From the NCBI GenBank assembly GCA_963757815.1, contig CAVWSN010000020.1, positions 1 to 64,000 on the forward strand: a DNA stretch of 64,000 bases, given 5' to 3'. Every line of letters begins with the position of its first letter. The first letter of the stretch is position 1. Made by a program: the position numbers and the translations under genes. Origin of the DNA: JACVRW01 sp963757815. Lineage in GTDB: Bacteria > Actinomycetota > Thermoleophilia > Solirubrobacterales > Thermoleophilaceae. The notes beneath the pieces were generated by a model, which was not told the origin of the DNA, ran no database searches, and saw only the letters and a program-made list of their open reading frames with translations. Shown one piece after another: positions 38,409 to 47,659 of this stretch.

Positions 38409-39070
38409 GCCTGCTGGGCTTCGACACCTCGACGTCGGCGTCGAGCGCCTGCGTCCTGCGCGCCGACGGCGAGGCGTTCGAGGTCCTGCCGCCGCCGGAG
38501 CGGCTGGCGGGGCGTCCCGCGCACGCGAGCGAGCTGATGCCGGCCGTTGCGGAGGTCATGGACGCGTCCGGCCTCGGCTGGGGCGAGCTGCGGGCGATCG
38601 CCGTCGGGGTGGGGCCGGGCGCCTTCACCGGGCTACGGATCGGAGTCGCGACTGCGCGTGCCCTCGCCGCGGCGAACGCGCTGCCGCTGCGCCCCGTGTC
38701 CTCGCTCGCGGCGCTCGCCGCCGGGATCGACGACGAGCTGAGGCTGGCCGTGATCGACGCCAAGCGTGGCGAGGTGTTCGCGGCTCTCTACGGCCCCGAG
38801 GGCGCGCTCTTCGCGCCCGCTGCGCTGCGGCCCGAGGCGCTCGCCGAACAGGTGAGGGCGGGCGGCTTCGACCCGCTGGCCGTGGGAGACGGCTCGGTAC
38901 GATTTCGAGGGGCGCTCGAATCGGCCGGTATCCGCGTGGCGCCGGACGACGCGGGCGCACACGTGGTTCGCGGCCTCCACATCTGCCGGCTGGCGCAGGG
39001 GGTGGGCGACGAGCCGCCGGAGGCAGTTCTTCCCGATTATCTGAGAGCACCGGACGCCAAGCCGCAGTGA
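38405..39070 (+). CDS. tsaB: tRNA t6A synthesis protein TsaB
   Basis: A 221-residue inactive ASKHA-fold partner of TsaD. Seen: LLGFDTSTSASSACVL, the GPGAFTGLRIGVATA motif (residues about 66-80) and AVIDAKRGEVF. GTG 38405 overlaps the tsaE stop. Confidence 0.94.
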   Translation: MSLLGFDTSTSASSACVLRADGEAFEVLPPPERLAGRPAHASELMPAVAEVMDASGLGWGELRAIAVGVGPGAFTGLRIGVATARALAAANALPLRPVSSLAALAAGIDDELRLAVIDAKRGEVFAALYGPEGALFAPAALRPEALAEQVRAGGFDPLAVGDGSVRFRGALESAGIRVAPDDAGAHVVRGLHICRLAQGVGDEPPEAVLPDYLRAPDAKPQ

Positions 39071-39525
39071 CCGAGCCCGAGATTCGTCAACTCACCTACG
39101 CCGACCTCCCGCAGGTCATCGCGATCGAGCGGCGGGCGTTCCCGACGCCCTGGTCACTGGCGATGTTCGTGCTCGAGCTGTCCAAGCCGTCCGGCATCTG
39201 CCTGGCCGCGCTCGTCGAGGGGAGGATGGTCGGCTACCTGGTCTGCTCGCGCTACGACACGGTCTGGCACCTCATGAACGTCGCCGTCGACCCCAGCGTC
39301 CAGCGCCGCGGGATCGGCAGCGCATTGCTCGAGCGGCTGTTCGAGCTCGCCGACAGGCCGAGCGAGCAGTACACGCTCGAGGTCCGGACCTCGAACGACG
39401 AGGCCATCCGTCTCTACGAGCGCTTCGGCTTCCGGGCCGCCGGGCGCAGGCGCGCCTACTACCACGACAACCGCGAGGACGCGCTCATCATGTGGAGGAC
39501 GGCGCCCGAACGCGCCACCGCGTGA
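39067..39525 (+). CDS. rimI: Ribosomal protein S18-alanine N-acetyltransferase
   Basis: A 152-residue GNAT enzyme. Seen: LPQVIAIERRAFPTPWS, the acetyl-CoA motif VDPSVQRRGIGSALLERL, and NDEAIRLYERFGF near the C-terminus, all typical of RimI, which acetylates the N-terminus of S18. GTG 39067 overlaps the tsaB stop. Its position between tsaB and tsaD is the usual bacterial order. Confidence 0.92.
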   Translation: MTEPEIRQLTYADLPQVIAIERRAFPTPWSLAMFVLELSKPSGICLAALVEGRMVGYLVCSRYDTVWHLMNVAVDPSVQRRGIGSALLERLFELADRPSEQYTLEVRTSNDEAIRLYERFGFRAAGRRRAYYHDNREDALIMWRTAPERATA

Positions 39526-40496
39526 TCCTCGCGATAGAGACGAGCTGCGACGACACGTGCGCGGCCGTCGTGAGCGAGGACGGCGAGATCCGCTCGAATG
39601 TAGTTGCGTCGCAGGGGCTCCTGCACGCCCGCTACGGCGGCGTCGTGCCGGAAATCGCCTCGCGGCACCACCTCGAGCTGATGGACGCCGTGACGGCGGA
39701 CGCGCTCGAGCGCGCGGGCGTCCGGCTCGACGGGATCGGGACGGTCGCGGTCACGCACGGTCCCGGCCTGATCGGTGCGCTGCTCGTGGGGCTCTCGTCG
39801 GCCAAGGCACTCGCGGCGGTGCGCCGGCTGCCGCTCGTCCCGGTCGATCACCTGCACGGGCATGTGGTGGCGAGCACGCTCGGGGCTGAGCCGGTGGAGG
39901 CCCCGTATCTGTGCCTGGTGGCGAGCGGCGGCCATACCTTCCTCGCGCGCGTGGACGATCCGGCGGGCTACACGGTGCTCGGCCAGACGCTCGACGACGC
40001 CGCCGGCGAGGCGTTCGACAAGGGGGCGCGCCTGCTCGGGCTCGGATACCCCGGCGGCCCGGCCCTCGACCGCCTGGCGCGCGGGGGCGACCCTGAGGCG
40101 TTCGACTTTCCCCGCAGCGCGCCAGGTGAGCTCGACTTCAGCTTCAGCGGCCTCAAGACGGCGCTGCTGTACCGGATCCGCGACCTCGGCGGGCGCGCCG
40201 AGAGCCGCGCCGCGGACCTGGCCGCCTCCTACCAGCGGGCAATCGTCGACGCGCTCACGGCCCGCACGCGCGACGCGCTCGACCGCGAGGGGCTCGAGCG
40301 CCTGGCGATCGGGGGCGGCGTGGCCTCGAACTCGGAGCTGCGGGCCGCCGTGCGCGAGCTCGGCGTGCCCGTGTGGGTGCCGCCGGTCGAGCTCTGCACG
40401 GACAACGCCGCGATGATCGCCGGCGCGGCGCGCTTTCTGGAGCCGATCGCGTATCCGGACTACCTCGGCCTGGACGCGAGCGCAAGGCTCGCCTGA
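39522..40496 (+). CDS. tsaD: tRNA t6A synthesis transferase TsaD
   Basis: A 324-residue catalytic subunit that transfers threonylcarbamoyl to A37. Seen: ILAIETSCDDTCAAVV, HGPGLIGALLVGL, metal-binding VDHLHGHV (HxxxH), ASGGHTFL, FSFSGLKTALLY and GGVASNSELR. GTG 39522 overlaps the rimI stop; a few upstream codons in frame are antecedent rimI sequence. Convergent with the antiporter gene, two bases apart. Confidence 0.96.
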   Translation: MILAIETSCDDTCAAVVSEDGEIRSNVVASQGLLHARYGGVVPEIASRHHLELMDAVTADALERAGVRLDGIGTVAVTHGPGLIGALLVGLSSAKALAAVRRLPLVPVDHLHGHVVASTLGAEPVEAPYLCLVASGGHTFLARVDDPAGYTVLGQTLDDAAGEAFDKGARLLGLGYPGGPALDRLARGGDPEAFDFPRSAPGELDFSFSGLKTALLYRIRDLGGRAESRAADLAASYQRAIVDALTARTRDALDREGLERLAIGGGVASNSELRAAVRELGVPVWVPPVELCTDNAAMIAGAARFLEPIAYPDYLGLDASARLA

Positions 40497-40498
40497 GC

Positions 40499-42070
40499 TC
40501 AGGCCAGCCGGGACTCCTCGAGGTCGAGGTCCCGCTCGATCCTCCGGCGCACCTCATCCGAGATGTCGAGCGCGTTGCGCATCGCGACCAGCTCCTCGCG
40601 CTGGGCGTCGTACAGCTCGTGCATCAGCCGTATGAAGGCGTCCGACCGGTCCTCGAAGTCCTCGTCTCCGTCGGTGCGGGCGGTGAAGCGGCGACGGCGG
40701 TAGTCGTAGAGCGCGCGCACTCGGCCGAGCGTCTCGTCTCGCAGCCAGTCCTCGCCCTCGAGCTCCTCCAGCCGCGCGAGCGCTGCCTCGGCCACCCGCA
40801 CCCTGGCGGCGATCTCCTCACGCTCCTCCTCGCCGTCGTCCACCACTCCGAGGCGCCTGATCAGGGGGCCGAGCGTCAGCCCCTGGCCGACGAGCGTCAC
40901 GAGGATGACGAAGAAGGCGAGGAAGATGATCAGGTCCCGTTCCGGGAACGGAGCACCGCTGTCGGTCCTGAGCGGGACCGCGAGCGCCGCGGCGAGCGCG
41001 ACGGCACCGCGCATGCCGGCCCAGCCGACCACGATCCGCTCGCGCGGCCCGACGCGCCGCGCCCTCTGGGCGGCGCGCCGGTCGATCGCCCGCAGCAGGT
41101 AGGTGACGGTGAACCCCCAGGCCATCCGGACGACGATCACGGTTGTGCTCACGAGCGCTCCCCAGAGGATGAGCTGGCCGGCCGACTCGCCACTCAGGTC
41201 GTCGATGATGTTCGGCAGCTGCATGCCGACGAGCAGGAAGAGCACGGCGTTCAGCAGGAAGGTGAGGATCTCCCAGACCGAGACGCCCTGGAGGCGCGTG
41301 AGCGGCGTCGTCAACTCGGGCGTGTACCAGCCCATGTAGACCCCCACGGTCACCGCGGCGATGACACCCGAGAATCCGAGCTCCTCGGCCGGCAGGTAGG
41401 CGGCGTAGCCGCTGAGGATCGAGATCGTCATCTCGGTCGGGGGGTCGTCGAGGCGCCTGCGGATCTCCCTGATCACCCGTCCGGCGACGAGCCCGATAGC
41501 GAGCCCGCCGACGCCGCTGAGCACGAACTCGACGCTCGCGTCCAGCAGCGAGAAGGAGCCGCTGACCACCGCCGCGACGGCCACGCGGTAGAGGATCAGA
41601 GCCGTCCAGTCGTTGGTCAGGTTCTCGCCCTCGACGACGGCGACGAGCCGTCGTGGGGCCCCGACCCGGCGCATGATCTCGGCCGGCGCCACGGCGTCGG
41701 TCGGCGAGACGATCGCTCCGAGCACGAACGCGACGTCCCACTCGAGCCCGATCACGTAGTGGGCGATCAGCGCGACGGCGGCCATCGTTCCTAGCACCAG
41801 GCCGATCGCAAGGAGGGCGATGGGGCGCGCATTGCGGCGCAGGTCGCGCAGCGAGGTGAAGAACGCCGCTCCGTAGAGAAGCGGGGGCAGGAAGATCAGG
41901 AGCACGAGCTCGGGATCGAGCTCGACCGACGGAATGCCCGGAATGAAGCCGATGGCGGTGCCCCCGAGCACGAGCGTGATCGGGTAAGGGACATGGAGGA
42001 GGTGGGCCAGGAAGGCGAAGGCGACGATGCCCGCCAGCAGGCCGAAGATCACGAGCTCGAGGTGCTCCAC
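40499..42070 (-). CDS. Na+/H+ antiporter, CPA1 family
   Basis: A 523-residue cation:proton antiporter: about 12 helices over residues 1-400 and a cytoplasmic helical tail of about 110 residues. Seen: PTDAVAPAEIMRRV, EGENLTNDWTALILYRVA with the ion-binding aspartate, and GWAGMRGAVALAAALAVPL. GTG 42070 is used; an upstream in-frame ATG is less likely because the divergent glutaredoxin promoter occupies that space (19-bp gap). Confidence 0.9.
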   Translation of the reverse strand: MEHLELVIFGLLAGIVAFAFLAHLLHVPYPITLVLGGTAIGFIPGIPSVELDPELVLLIFLPPLLYGAAFFTSLRDLRRNARPIALLAIGLVLGTMAAVALIAHYVIGLEWDVAFVLGAIVSPTDAVAPAEIMRRVGAPRRLVAVVEGENLTNDWTALILYRVAVAAVVSGSFSLLDASVEFVLSGVGGLAIGLVAGRVIREIRRRLDDPPTEMTISILSGYAAYLPAEELGFSGVIAAVTVGVYMGWYTPELTTPLTRLQGVSVWEILTFLLNAVLFLLVGMQLPNIIDDLSGESAGQLILWGALVSTTVIVVRMAWGFTVTYLLRAIDRRAAQRARRVGPRERIVVGWAGMRGAVALAAALAVPLRTDSGAPFPERDLIIFLAFFVILVTLVGQGLTLGPLIRRLGVVDDGEEEREEIAARVRVAEAALARLEELEGEDWLRDETLGRVRALYDYRRRRFTARTDGDEDFEDRSDAFIRLMHELYDAQREELVAMRNALDISDEVRRRIERDLDLEESRLA

Positions 42071-42075
42071 GGCCG

Positions 42076-42081
42076 TAGAGT
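42076..42081 (+). promoter_or_regulatory. -10 element, leaderless glutaredoxin gene
   Basis: TAGAGT ends eight bases before GTG 42090, in a gap of only 19 bases between divergent genes, leaving no room for a leader. Confidence 0.45.
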
Positions 42082-42089
42082 GACAATCG

Positions 42090-42339
42090 GTGACAACGAT
42101 CACCCTGTACGGCAAGCCCGGCTGTCACCTGTGTGAGGACGCCCGCGCCGCCCTGGAGCGGCTCCGCAGCCGAGCGCCGCTTCGAGCTCGAGGAGGTCGA
42201 CGTCTCCCTCGATCCGGCGCTCCACCGGGAATACGGCGAGCGAATCCCGGTGCTGGCCCTGGACGGCGAGGAGCTGTTCGAGTTCTTCGTCGATGAGGCG
42301 TCGCTGCGCGAGCGGCTCGATAGAGTGAACCCCTCGTGA
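42090..42339 (+). CDS. Glutaredoxin-like protein, one frameshift
   Basis: About 82 residues after correction: TITLYGKPGCHLCEDARAAL with a CxxC redox site, then in another frame AERRFELEEVDVSLDPAL and RIPVLALDGEELFEFFVDE with the cis-proline. One extra C near 42163 separates the halves. It belongs to the small DUF836/glutaredoxin-like thiol proteins, often beside rex. GTG 42090 follows a -10-like TAGAGT. The stop overlaps the rex GTG. Confidence 0.82.
42321..42326 (+). promoter_or_regulatory. -10 element within glutaredoxin, possible leaderless rex start
   Basis: TAGAGT ends nine bases before GTG 42336. It lies inside the end of the glutaredoxin gene, so rex could be made both by read-through and from this promoter. 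Confidence 0.38.
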
Positions 42340-43028
42340 GGTACGACGATCCCCATGCGGGCGGCGTCGGGCTTCAGCCGGCGAGGCCCGAGGGCGAGCC
42401 GGGGGCGTCGGAGCGGCTCTCGCTCGGCGTCGCAGCCCGACTGTCGCGCTACCTGCAGGTGCTGACCCAGGCCAAGAAGATGGGCCGGGAGACGATCTCG
42501 TCCCAGGAGCTGGCCGACTACACGCACGTCAACTCCACCCAGATTCGCCGCGACCTGTCCGGCTTCGGCAAGTTCGGCAAGCGCGGGGTGGGCTACAACG
42601 TCGACTCGCTCGTCTCGCAGATCCGCAAGATCCTGCGGACCACCGGCAAGCACAACATCGCCCTGTTCGGCGCCGGGAACCTCGGCCAGGCGATCGCGGG
42701 CTCGGACATCTTCGCCGACCACGGATTCCGCGTCGTGGCGCTCTTCGACAAGGACCCGTCCAAGGTCGGGACGAGCGTCAACGAAAACCTGACCGTCCGC
42801 CCGTACGAGGACCTCGAGCGGGTCGTTCGAGACGAGGACGTGGTCGTGGGCGTGCTTGCCGTCCCGACGGACGCCGCCCAGCAGGTGGCCGACGACCTCG
42901 TGGACGCCGGCGTGAAGATCATCTTCAACTACTCAGAGGCCCTGCTGCAGGTGCCGCCCGAGGTGACGGTGCACACCTCGAGCCCCGCGGTCGACCTGCT
43001 CTACGCGCTCTACTTCTACCTCACGTAG
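42336..43028 (+). CDS. rex: Redox-sensing transcriptional repressor Rex
   Basis: A 230-residue NADH/NAD+ sensor that represses respiratory and fermentative genes. Seen: an N-terminal winged helix (ISSQELADYTHVNSTQIRRD) and GKFGKRGVGYN, then the Rossmann motif IALFGAGNLGQAIAG, and a C-terminal swap helix VDLLYALYFYLT. A polar extension of about 28 residues precedes the HTH. No Rex-type site (TTGTGA-n-TCACAA) was found before the cyd operon in this window. Confidence 0.95.
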   Translation: MRYDDPHAGGVGLQPARPEGEPGASERLSLGVAARLSRYLQVLTQAKKMGRETISSQELADYTHVNSTQIRRDLSGFGKFGKRGVGYNVDSLVSQIRKILRTTGKHNIALFGAGNLGQAIAGSDIFADHGFRVVALFDKDPSKVGTSVNENLTVRPYEDLERVVRDEDVVVGVLAVPTDAAQQVADDLVDAGVKIIFNYSEALLQVPPEVTVHTSSPAVDLLYALYFYLT

Positions 43029-43037
43029 ACACCCGCC

Positions 43038-44183
43038 ATGCTCGACATGCCGAGGGTCAGGGAGGTCTTCGAGGCCTCGACGGACTTCACGGTCGGGATC
43101 GAGGAGGAGTTCGCGATCCTGGACCCGCGCACGCGCTCGCTCGACCAGCGCTTCGACGAGCTTCGCGACGCCGCCATGGACGATCCCGTTCTCGCCGACG
43201 CCGTCGCCGGCGAATTGATTCGCTCGGAGATCGAGATCCGCTCCGGAAAGGGCGAGAACTTCGCCGACGCCGTGGCAAAGCAGCGCGAGGCCCGCGCCCG
43301 GCTGTTCGCGCTCGCCACTCGGCAGGAGCTCATGCTGGCGGCCACGGGCACGCATCCCTGGAGCCCCTGGCAGGAGCAGCAGATCATCGACACCGAGCAC
43401 TATCACCGGGTCGAGAGCTCGCTCCAGTACGTGGCCTGGCGGAACAACACGTTCAGCGTCCACGTGCACGTGGGCGTTAACGGGCCCGACCGGGCGGTGC
43501 AGGTGTGTGACCGCCTGCGCAGGGTCATGCCCGAGCTGCTCGCCATCTCCGCCAACTCGCCGTTTCTCGACGGGCGGCACTCGGGGCTCCACTCGGCGCG
43601 CTCGCAGATCTTCACCAAGAGCTTTCCGCGCTGCGGCATCCCCGACGCGTTCGGCGGCTGGCAGGCCTACGCGGACTACATCGACTTCCTCGTCCGGACG
43701 AACTCGATCGTCGAGTTCACCCAGGTCTGGTGGAGCGTCCGCCCGCATCACAGCTACGGCACGGTCGAGATGCGGATCTGCGACGCGCAGACGAGCGGCG
43801 ACCACTCGACGGCGCTGGCAGGCCTGATCACCGCGTGCGTCGCCCAGGCGGCGCTCGACGTGGACGACCGCGTCCCGTTCGTCGACCCGCCCGGGAGGCT
43901 GCTCGAGGAGAACTTCTGGCGCGCGATCCGGTTCGGGCTCGACGGGAAGCTGATCGACCTCGAGCGCGCCGAGGAGTATCCGGCCGCCGCCGCCCTCGAG
44001 CGGCTGCTCGCGTGGACGGCGCCGGCGCGCTCCGCGCTCGGCATCGAGCCGCTCCTGCCGGCCGAGAACGGGGCGCAGCGGCAGAAGCGGGCACTCGAGC
44101 AGGGTGCTTCCATGGAGGAGGTCTACGCGGCCGAGGTCGAGCTGACCCAGCTGACCTACGCCGAGGAGGAGGTCACGACATGA
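43038..44183 (+). CDS. Carboxylate-amine ligase, GCS2 (YbdK) family
   Basis: A 381-residue ATP-dependent ligase of the glutamate-cysteine ligase type 2 family. Seen: TVGIEEEFAILDP with metal-binding glutamates, SEIEIRSG, VHVHVGV and the nucleotide-site region GTVEMRICDAQTS. It makes gamma-glutamyl amides, possibly gamma-glutamylcysteine; the substrate cannot be proven. Start is ATG 43038 or 43047. The stop overlaps the ATG of the DUF1844 gene. Confidence 0.85.
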   Translation: MLDMPRVREVFEASTDFTVGIEEEFAILDPRTRSLDQRFDELRDAAMDDPVLADAVAGELIRSEIEIRSGKGENFADAVAKQREARARLFALATRQELMLAATGTHPWSPWQEQQIIDTEHYHRVESSLQYVAWRNNTFSVHVHVGVNGPDRAVQVCDRLRRVMPELLAISANSPFLDGRHSGLHSARSQIFTKSFPRCGIPDAFGGWQAYADYIDFLVRTNSIVEFTQVWWSVRPHHSYGTVEMRICDAQTSGDHSTALAGLITACVAQAALDVDDRVPFVDPPGRLLEENFWRAIRFGLDGKLIDLERAEEYPAAAALERLLAWTAPARSALGIEPLLPAENGAQRQKRALEQGASMEEVYAAEVELTQLTYAEEEVTT

Positions 44184-44533
44184 GCGTTCCACAGGAGCCG
44201 ACCGAGGAGCAGCTGCTCGACGCCCTGCGCCGGGTGAAGGTCGACGACGTCCTGCTGCAGACCGTCGCGACGCTGGTCAACCTGGCCGGCCAGAAGCTGA
44301 CCGTCCCGGAGGCGAAGGATCCGGCGGAGGCGAAGAAGGCGATCGACGCCGCCCGCGCGATGCTCCCGCTCCTCCCTGAGGAGGCGGCCGGCCAGATCAA
44401 GGATGCCCTCTCCCAGGTCCAGATGCTCTACGTCAAGGAGCAGGGAACCGCTGCGCAGCCGCCCGAGCCCGAGGATCGCGAGAGCGCCGAGCGTGCCGCG
44501 GCGCGCTCGAAGATCTGGATTCCCGGCTCGTGA
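44180..44533 (+). CDS. DUF1844 family protein
   Basis: A 117-residue cytoplasmic, helix-rich protein; KAIDAARAMLPLLP and IKDALSQVQMLYV fit DUF1844, usually a short protein of unknown role near housekeeping genes. It overlaps both neighbours by four bases, so it is part of the GCS2-DUF1844-MTA phosphorylase transcript. Confidence 0.8.
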   Translation: MSVPQEPTEEQLLDALRRVKVDDVLLQTVATLVNLAGQKLTVPEAKDPAEAKKAIDAARAMLPLLPEEAAGQIKDALSQVQMLYVKEQGTAAQPPEPEDRESAERAAARSKIWIPGS

Positions 44534-45318
44534 TCGGGATCTTCGGCGGTTCCGGGTTCTACCGCTTCCTCGACGACGTCGAGGAGATGCCGCTGGCCAC
44601 GCCATACGGGCCACCGTCCGCACCGGTGCGGGTCGGGCGCCTCGAGGGCGTCGAGGTGGCGTTCATGCCCCGCCACGGGGACGAGCACACGCTGCCGCCG
44701 CACCGCGTCAACTACCGGGCGAACATCTGGGCGATGAATGAGGTCGGGGCGCAGCGGATCCTCGGGCCCTGCGCGGCCGGTTCGCTCAGGCCGGATCTCG
44801 AGCCGGGCACGTTCGTGATCTGCGACCAGTTCGTGGACCGCACCCAGGCGCGCGAGAGCACCTTCTACGACGGCCCCCAGACCACGCACGTCTCGGCAGC
44901 CGACCCGTACTGCACCGATTTGAGCGGGATCCTCGCCGAGGCCGCGCGCGAGGAGGGCATACCGGTGGTCGAGGGCGGCACCGTGGTCGTGATCCAGGGC
45001 CCGCGCTTCTCGACCCGCGCCGAGTCGCGCTGGCACGCCGCCAGCGGGTTCGACGTGGTCAACATGACCCAGTACCCCGAGGCCTGGCTCGCCCGCGAGC
45101 TCCAGCTCTGCTACGCGACCGTCGCCCTCGTGACCGACTACGACGTCGGCCTCGAGGGCATGCCGGACGTGCCGCCCGTGTCGGCCGAGTCCGCTTTCGC
45201 CGTTTTCCAGGAGAACCTGGACCGGCTGCGGGCGCTGCTGATCCGCGCCCTGCCCCGGATCGGCCCCCAGCCGGCCGATGAGTGCGCCGGAGCGCTCGAC
45301 AGCGCGATCGTGCACTGA
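44530..45318 (+). CDS. S-methyl-5'-thioadenosine phosphorylase-like nucleoside phosphorylase
   Basis: A 262-residue trimeric-type purine nucleoside phosphorylase. Seen: GIFGGSGFYRFL (phosphate site), PRHGDEHTLPPHRVNYRANI, VVIQGPRFSTRAESRW, NMTQYPEAWLARE and VTDYDVG; the TDYD aspartates favour 6-aminopurine substrates such as methylthioadenosine. GTG 44530 overlaps the DUF1844 stop. It probably salvages methylthioadenosine; MTIP (inosine) activity is an alternative. Confidence 0.85.
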   Translation: MIGIFGGSGFYRFLDDVEEMPLATPYGPPSAPVRVGRLEGVEVAFMPRHGDEHTLPPHRVNYRANIWAMNEVGAQRILGPCAAGSLRPDLEPGTFVICDQFVDRTQARESTFYDGPQTTHVSAADPYCTDLSGILAEAAREEGIPVVEGGTVVVIQGPRFSTRAESRWHAASGFDVVNMTQYPEAWLARELQLCYATVALVTDYDVGLEGMPDVPPVSAESAFAVFQENLDRLRALLIRALPRIGPQPADECAGALDSAIVH

Positions 45319-45451
45319 TCCGGACTCAAGTCGAGGCAATGTCGGGCGAACTCGATAGACTGCCCGCCGCTCTTTTCCGGGCGGTACTCGATACACGTGC
45401 GCCCTAGCGCTCGACCGCCTGGCGACTGAACCTGGACGGAGGACAAACCCC

Positions 45452-47556
45452 TTGGAATTCCTGACTGACTGGGGCGTGGTCATCGCGCTCGCGTGCGCCG
45501 GGGCCGCCGTGGTCTACGGCGTTGTCACCTCGCGCTGGCTGCTGTCGCTCTCGCCCGGAAACGCGGAGATGCAGAGCATCTCGGCGGCCGTTCAGGAGGG
45601 CGCAGGCGCCTACCTGAAGCGTCAGTACACGATCATCGGCGGGGTCGCGATCGTGCATGGCGATCGTGCTCGCGATCGCCCTCGAGGCACAGGACGCGGA
45701 GGGCATCCTGGTCGCCATCGGCTTCCTGATCGGCGGCACCTTCTCGGGCGCGGCGGGCTTCATCGGGATGAACGTGTCGGTGCGCGCCAACACCCGCGTG
45801 GCAGAGTCGGCCCGCAGCGGGGTGTCGCGGGCGCTCGAGGTGGCCTTCAAGGGCGGGGCGGTCACCGGCATGCTCGTGGCCGGGCTGGCGCTGCTCGGCG
45901 TGGCCGGCTACTACGGGATCCTGATCCTGTTCGACGTCGACGAGCGGGACGCGATCGACGCCCTGGTGGGTCTGGGCTTCGGCGGCTCGCTGATCTCCGT
46001 GTTCGCCCGTCTGGGCGGCGGGATCTTCACCAAGGCGGCCGACGTCGGCGCCGACCTGGTCGGCAAGATCGAGGCCGGGCATCCCCGAGGATGACCCGCG
46101 CAACCCCGCGGTGATCGCCGACAACGTCGGCGACAACGTCGGCGACTGCGCCGGCATGGCGGCCGACCTGTTCGAGACCTACGCGGTCACCGCCGTGGCC
46201 GTGATGCTGCTCGGCGTCCTCACCTTCGAGCAGATCGGCACCGTGGCCGTCTACCCGCTGGTCATCGGCGGCGTGTCGCTGATCGCCTCCATCATCGGCA
46301 CCTACGCCGTGCGGAGCGCGAGCGGAAACGTCGAGCGCGCGCTCTACCAGGGCCTGATCGTGTCGGCCGTGCTGGCCGCGCTCGCCTTCCTCCCGATCAC
46401 GCTCTGGATGATGGACGACCTCACCTTCAAGGACGAGGTCTCATCGCTGCTGCGCGGCGGCTCCGCCGAGGCCCCGTCGGGCATCGACCTGTACTTCTGC
46501 ACGCTGGTCGGAATCGGGATCACCGCCGGCCTGTTCGTGATCACCGACTACTACACCTCGACCCGCTTCCGCCCGGTGCGGACCACGGCGCGCGCCTCCC
46601 AGACCGGGCACGCCACGAACATCATCCAGGGCCTCGCGCAGGGCTTCCAGTCCACCGCGGCCCCGGCGATCCTGCTGGCGCTCGGCATCCTGGTCGCGAA
46701 CGAGCTCGCCGGCATCTACGGGATCGGCGTGGCGGTGATGGCGCAGCTGTCGTTGACGGGGTTGATCGTGGCGCTCGACGCCTTCGGCCCGATCACCGAC
46801 AACGCCGGCGGGATCGCGGAGATGGCCGACCTTCCCGAGGAGGTCCGCAACGTGACCGACCCGCTCGACGCGGTCGGGAACACCACCAAGGCCGTGACCA
46901 AGGGGTACGCGATCGGCTCGGCCGTGCTCGCCGCGCTGGTGCTGTTCGCGGCGTTCATCGAGGAGCTGCGCGAGGAGGCGGCCGCTTCGGGCGAACGGCT
47001 CTCCCGCTTCGAGATCTCCTCGCCGGAGGTGCTGATCGGCCTGCTGATCGGCGGCATGATGGTCTACCTGTTCGCCGCGCTCGCGATCGAGGCGGTTGGT
47101 CGCGCGGGCGGCGGCGTCGTCGAGGAGGTCCGGCGCCAGTTCAGGGAGAAGCCGGGCATCATGGACCGCACCGAGCAGCCGGACTACCGGCGCGCCGTCG
47201 ACATCGTCACGGCCTCGGCGCAGCGCGAGATGATCATCCCGGCGCTGATCCCGATCGTCGTGACCGTGGTCGTCGGCCTGCTCTCCTACCAGGCGCTCGG
47301 CGGCCTGCTGATCGGCGTGATCGTGGTCGGCTTCTTCGCGGCGATCTCGATGACCTCGGGCGGCGGCGCGTGGGACAACGCCAAGAAGCTGATCGAGGAC
47401 GGCGAGTACGGCGGCAAGGGCTCGGAGGCCCACGCCGCGTCGGTCACCGGCGACACCGTCGGCGACCCCTACAAGGACACGGCCGGCCCGGCGATCAACC
47501 CGATGATCAAGGTCGCGAACATCGTGGCCCTGCTGATGATCCCGTTCCTGGTCTAG
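45452..47556 (+). CDS. hppA: Membrane proton-translocating pyrophosphatase, two frameshifts
   Basis: About 700 residues in 15-17 helices after two corrections; it pumps H+ on hydrolysing PPi. The three pieces join at 45656 (an extra C: ...GGVAIV then MAIVLAIALEAQD) and near 46079 (an extra G: KIEAG then IPEDDPRNPAVIADNVG). Seen: DVGADLVGK, DNVGDNVGDCAGMAADLFE, and GNTTKAVTKGYAIGSA, where lysine at the family's selectivity position points to the K+-independent type. TTG 45452 follows GGACGGAGG. A long hairpin follows the stop. Confidence 0.95.
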
Positions 47557-47608
47557 CCACCTCTCCATCCTGCCCACCGTCTAGCCACCTCTCCGTCCTG
47601 CCCACCGT
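47553..47608 (+). repeat. 28-bp tandem direct repeat at the end of hppA
   Basis: Two adjacent 28-bp copies (47553-47580 and 47581-47608) differ at one base (A/G). The first contains the hppA stop codon. Each copy can pair with the 3' arm of the hairpin that follows. Confidence 0.8.
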
Positions 47609-47633
47609 ATGGGTGGGCAGGACGGCAAGGTGG
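47585..47633 (+). terminator. Hairpin terminator after hppA
   Basis: Stem CCGTCCTGCCCACC (47593-47606) pairs perfectly with GGTGGGCAGGACGG (47612-47625) around a 5-base loop; outer arms CCACC (47585-47589) and GGTGG (47629-47633) add five pairs beyond an internal loop. No U-run follows, as is common in GC-rich Actinobacteria. Confidence 0.7.
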
Positions 47634-47659
47634 CCGGCGGACAGGGCGGCGGTGCTTGA

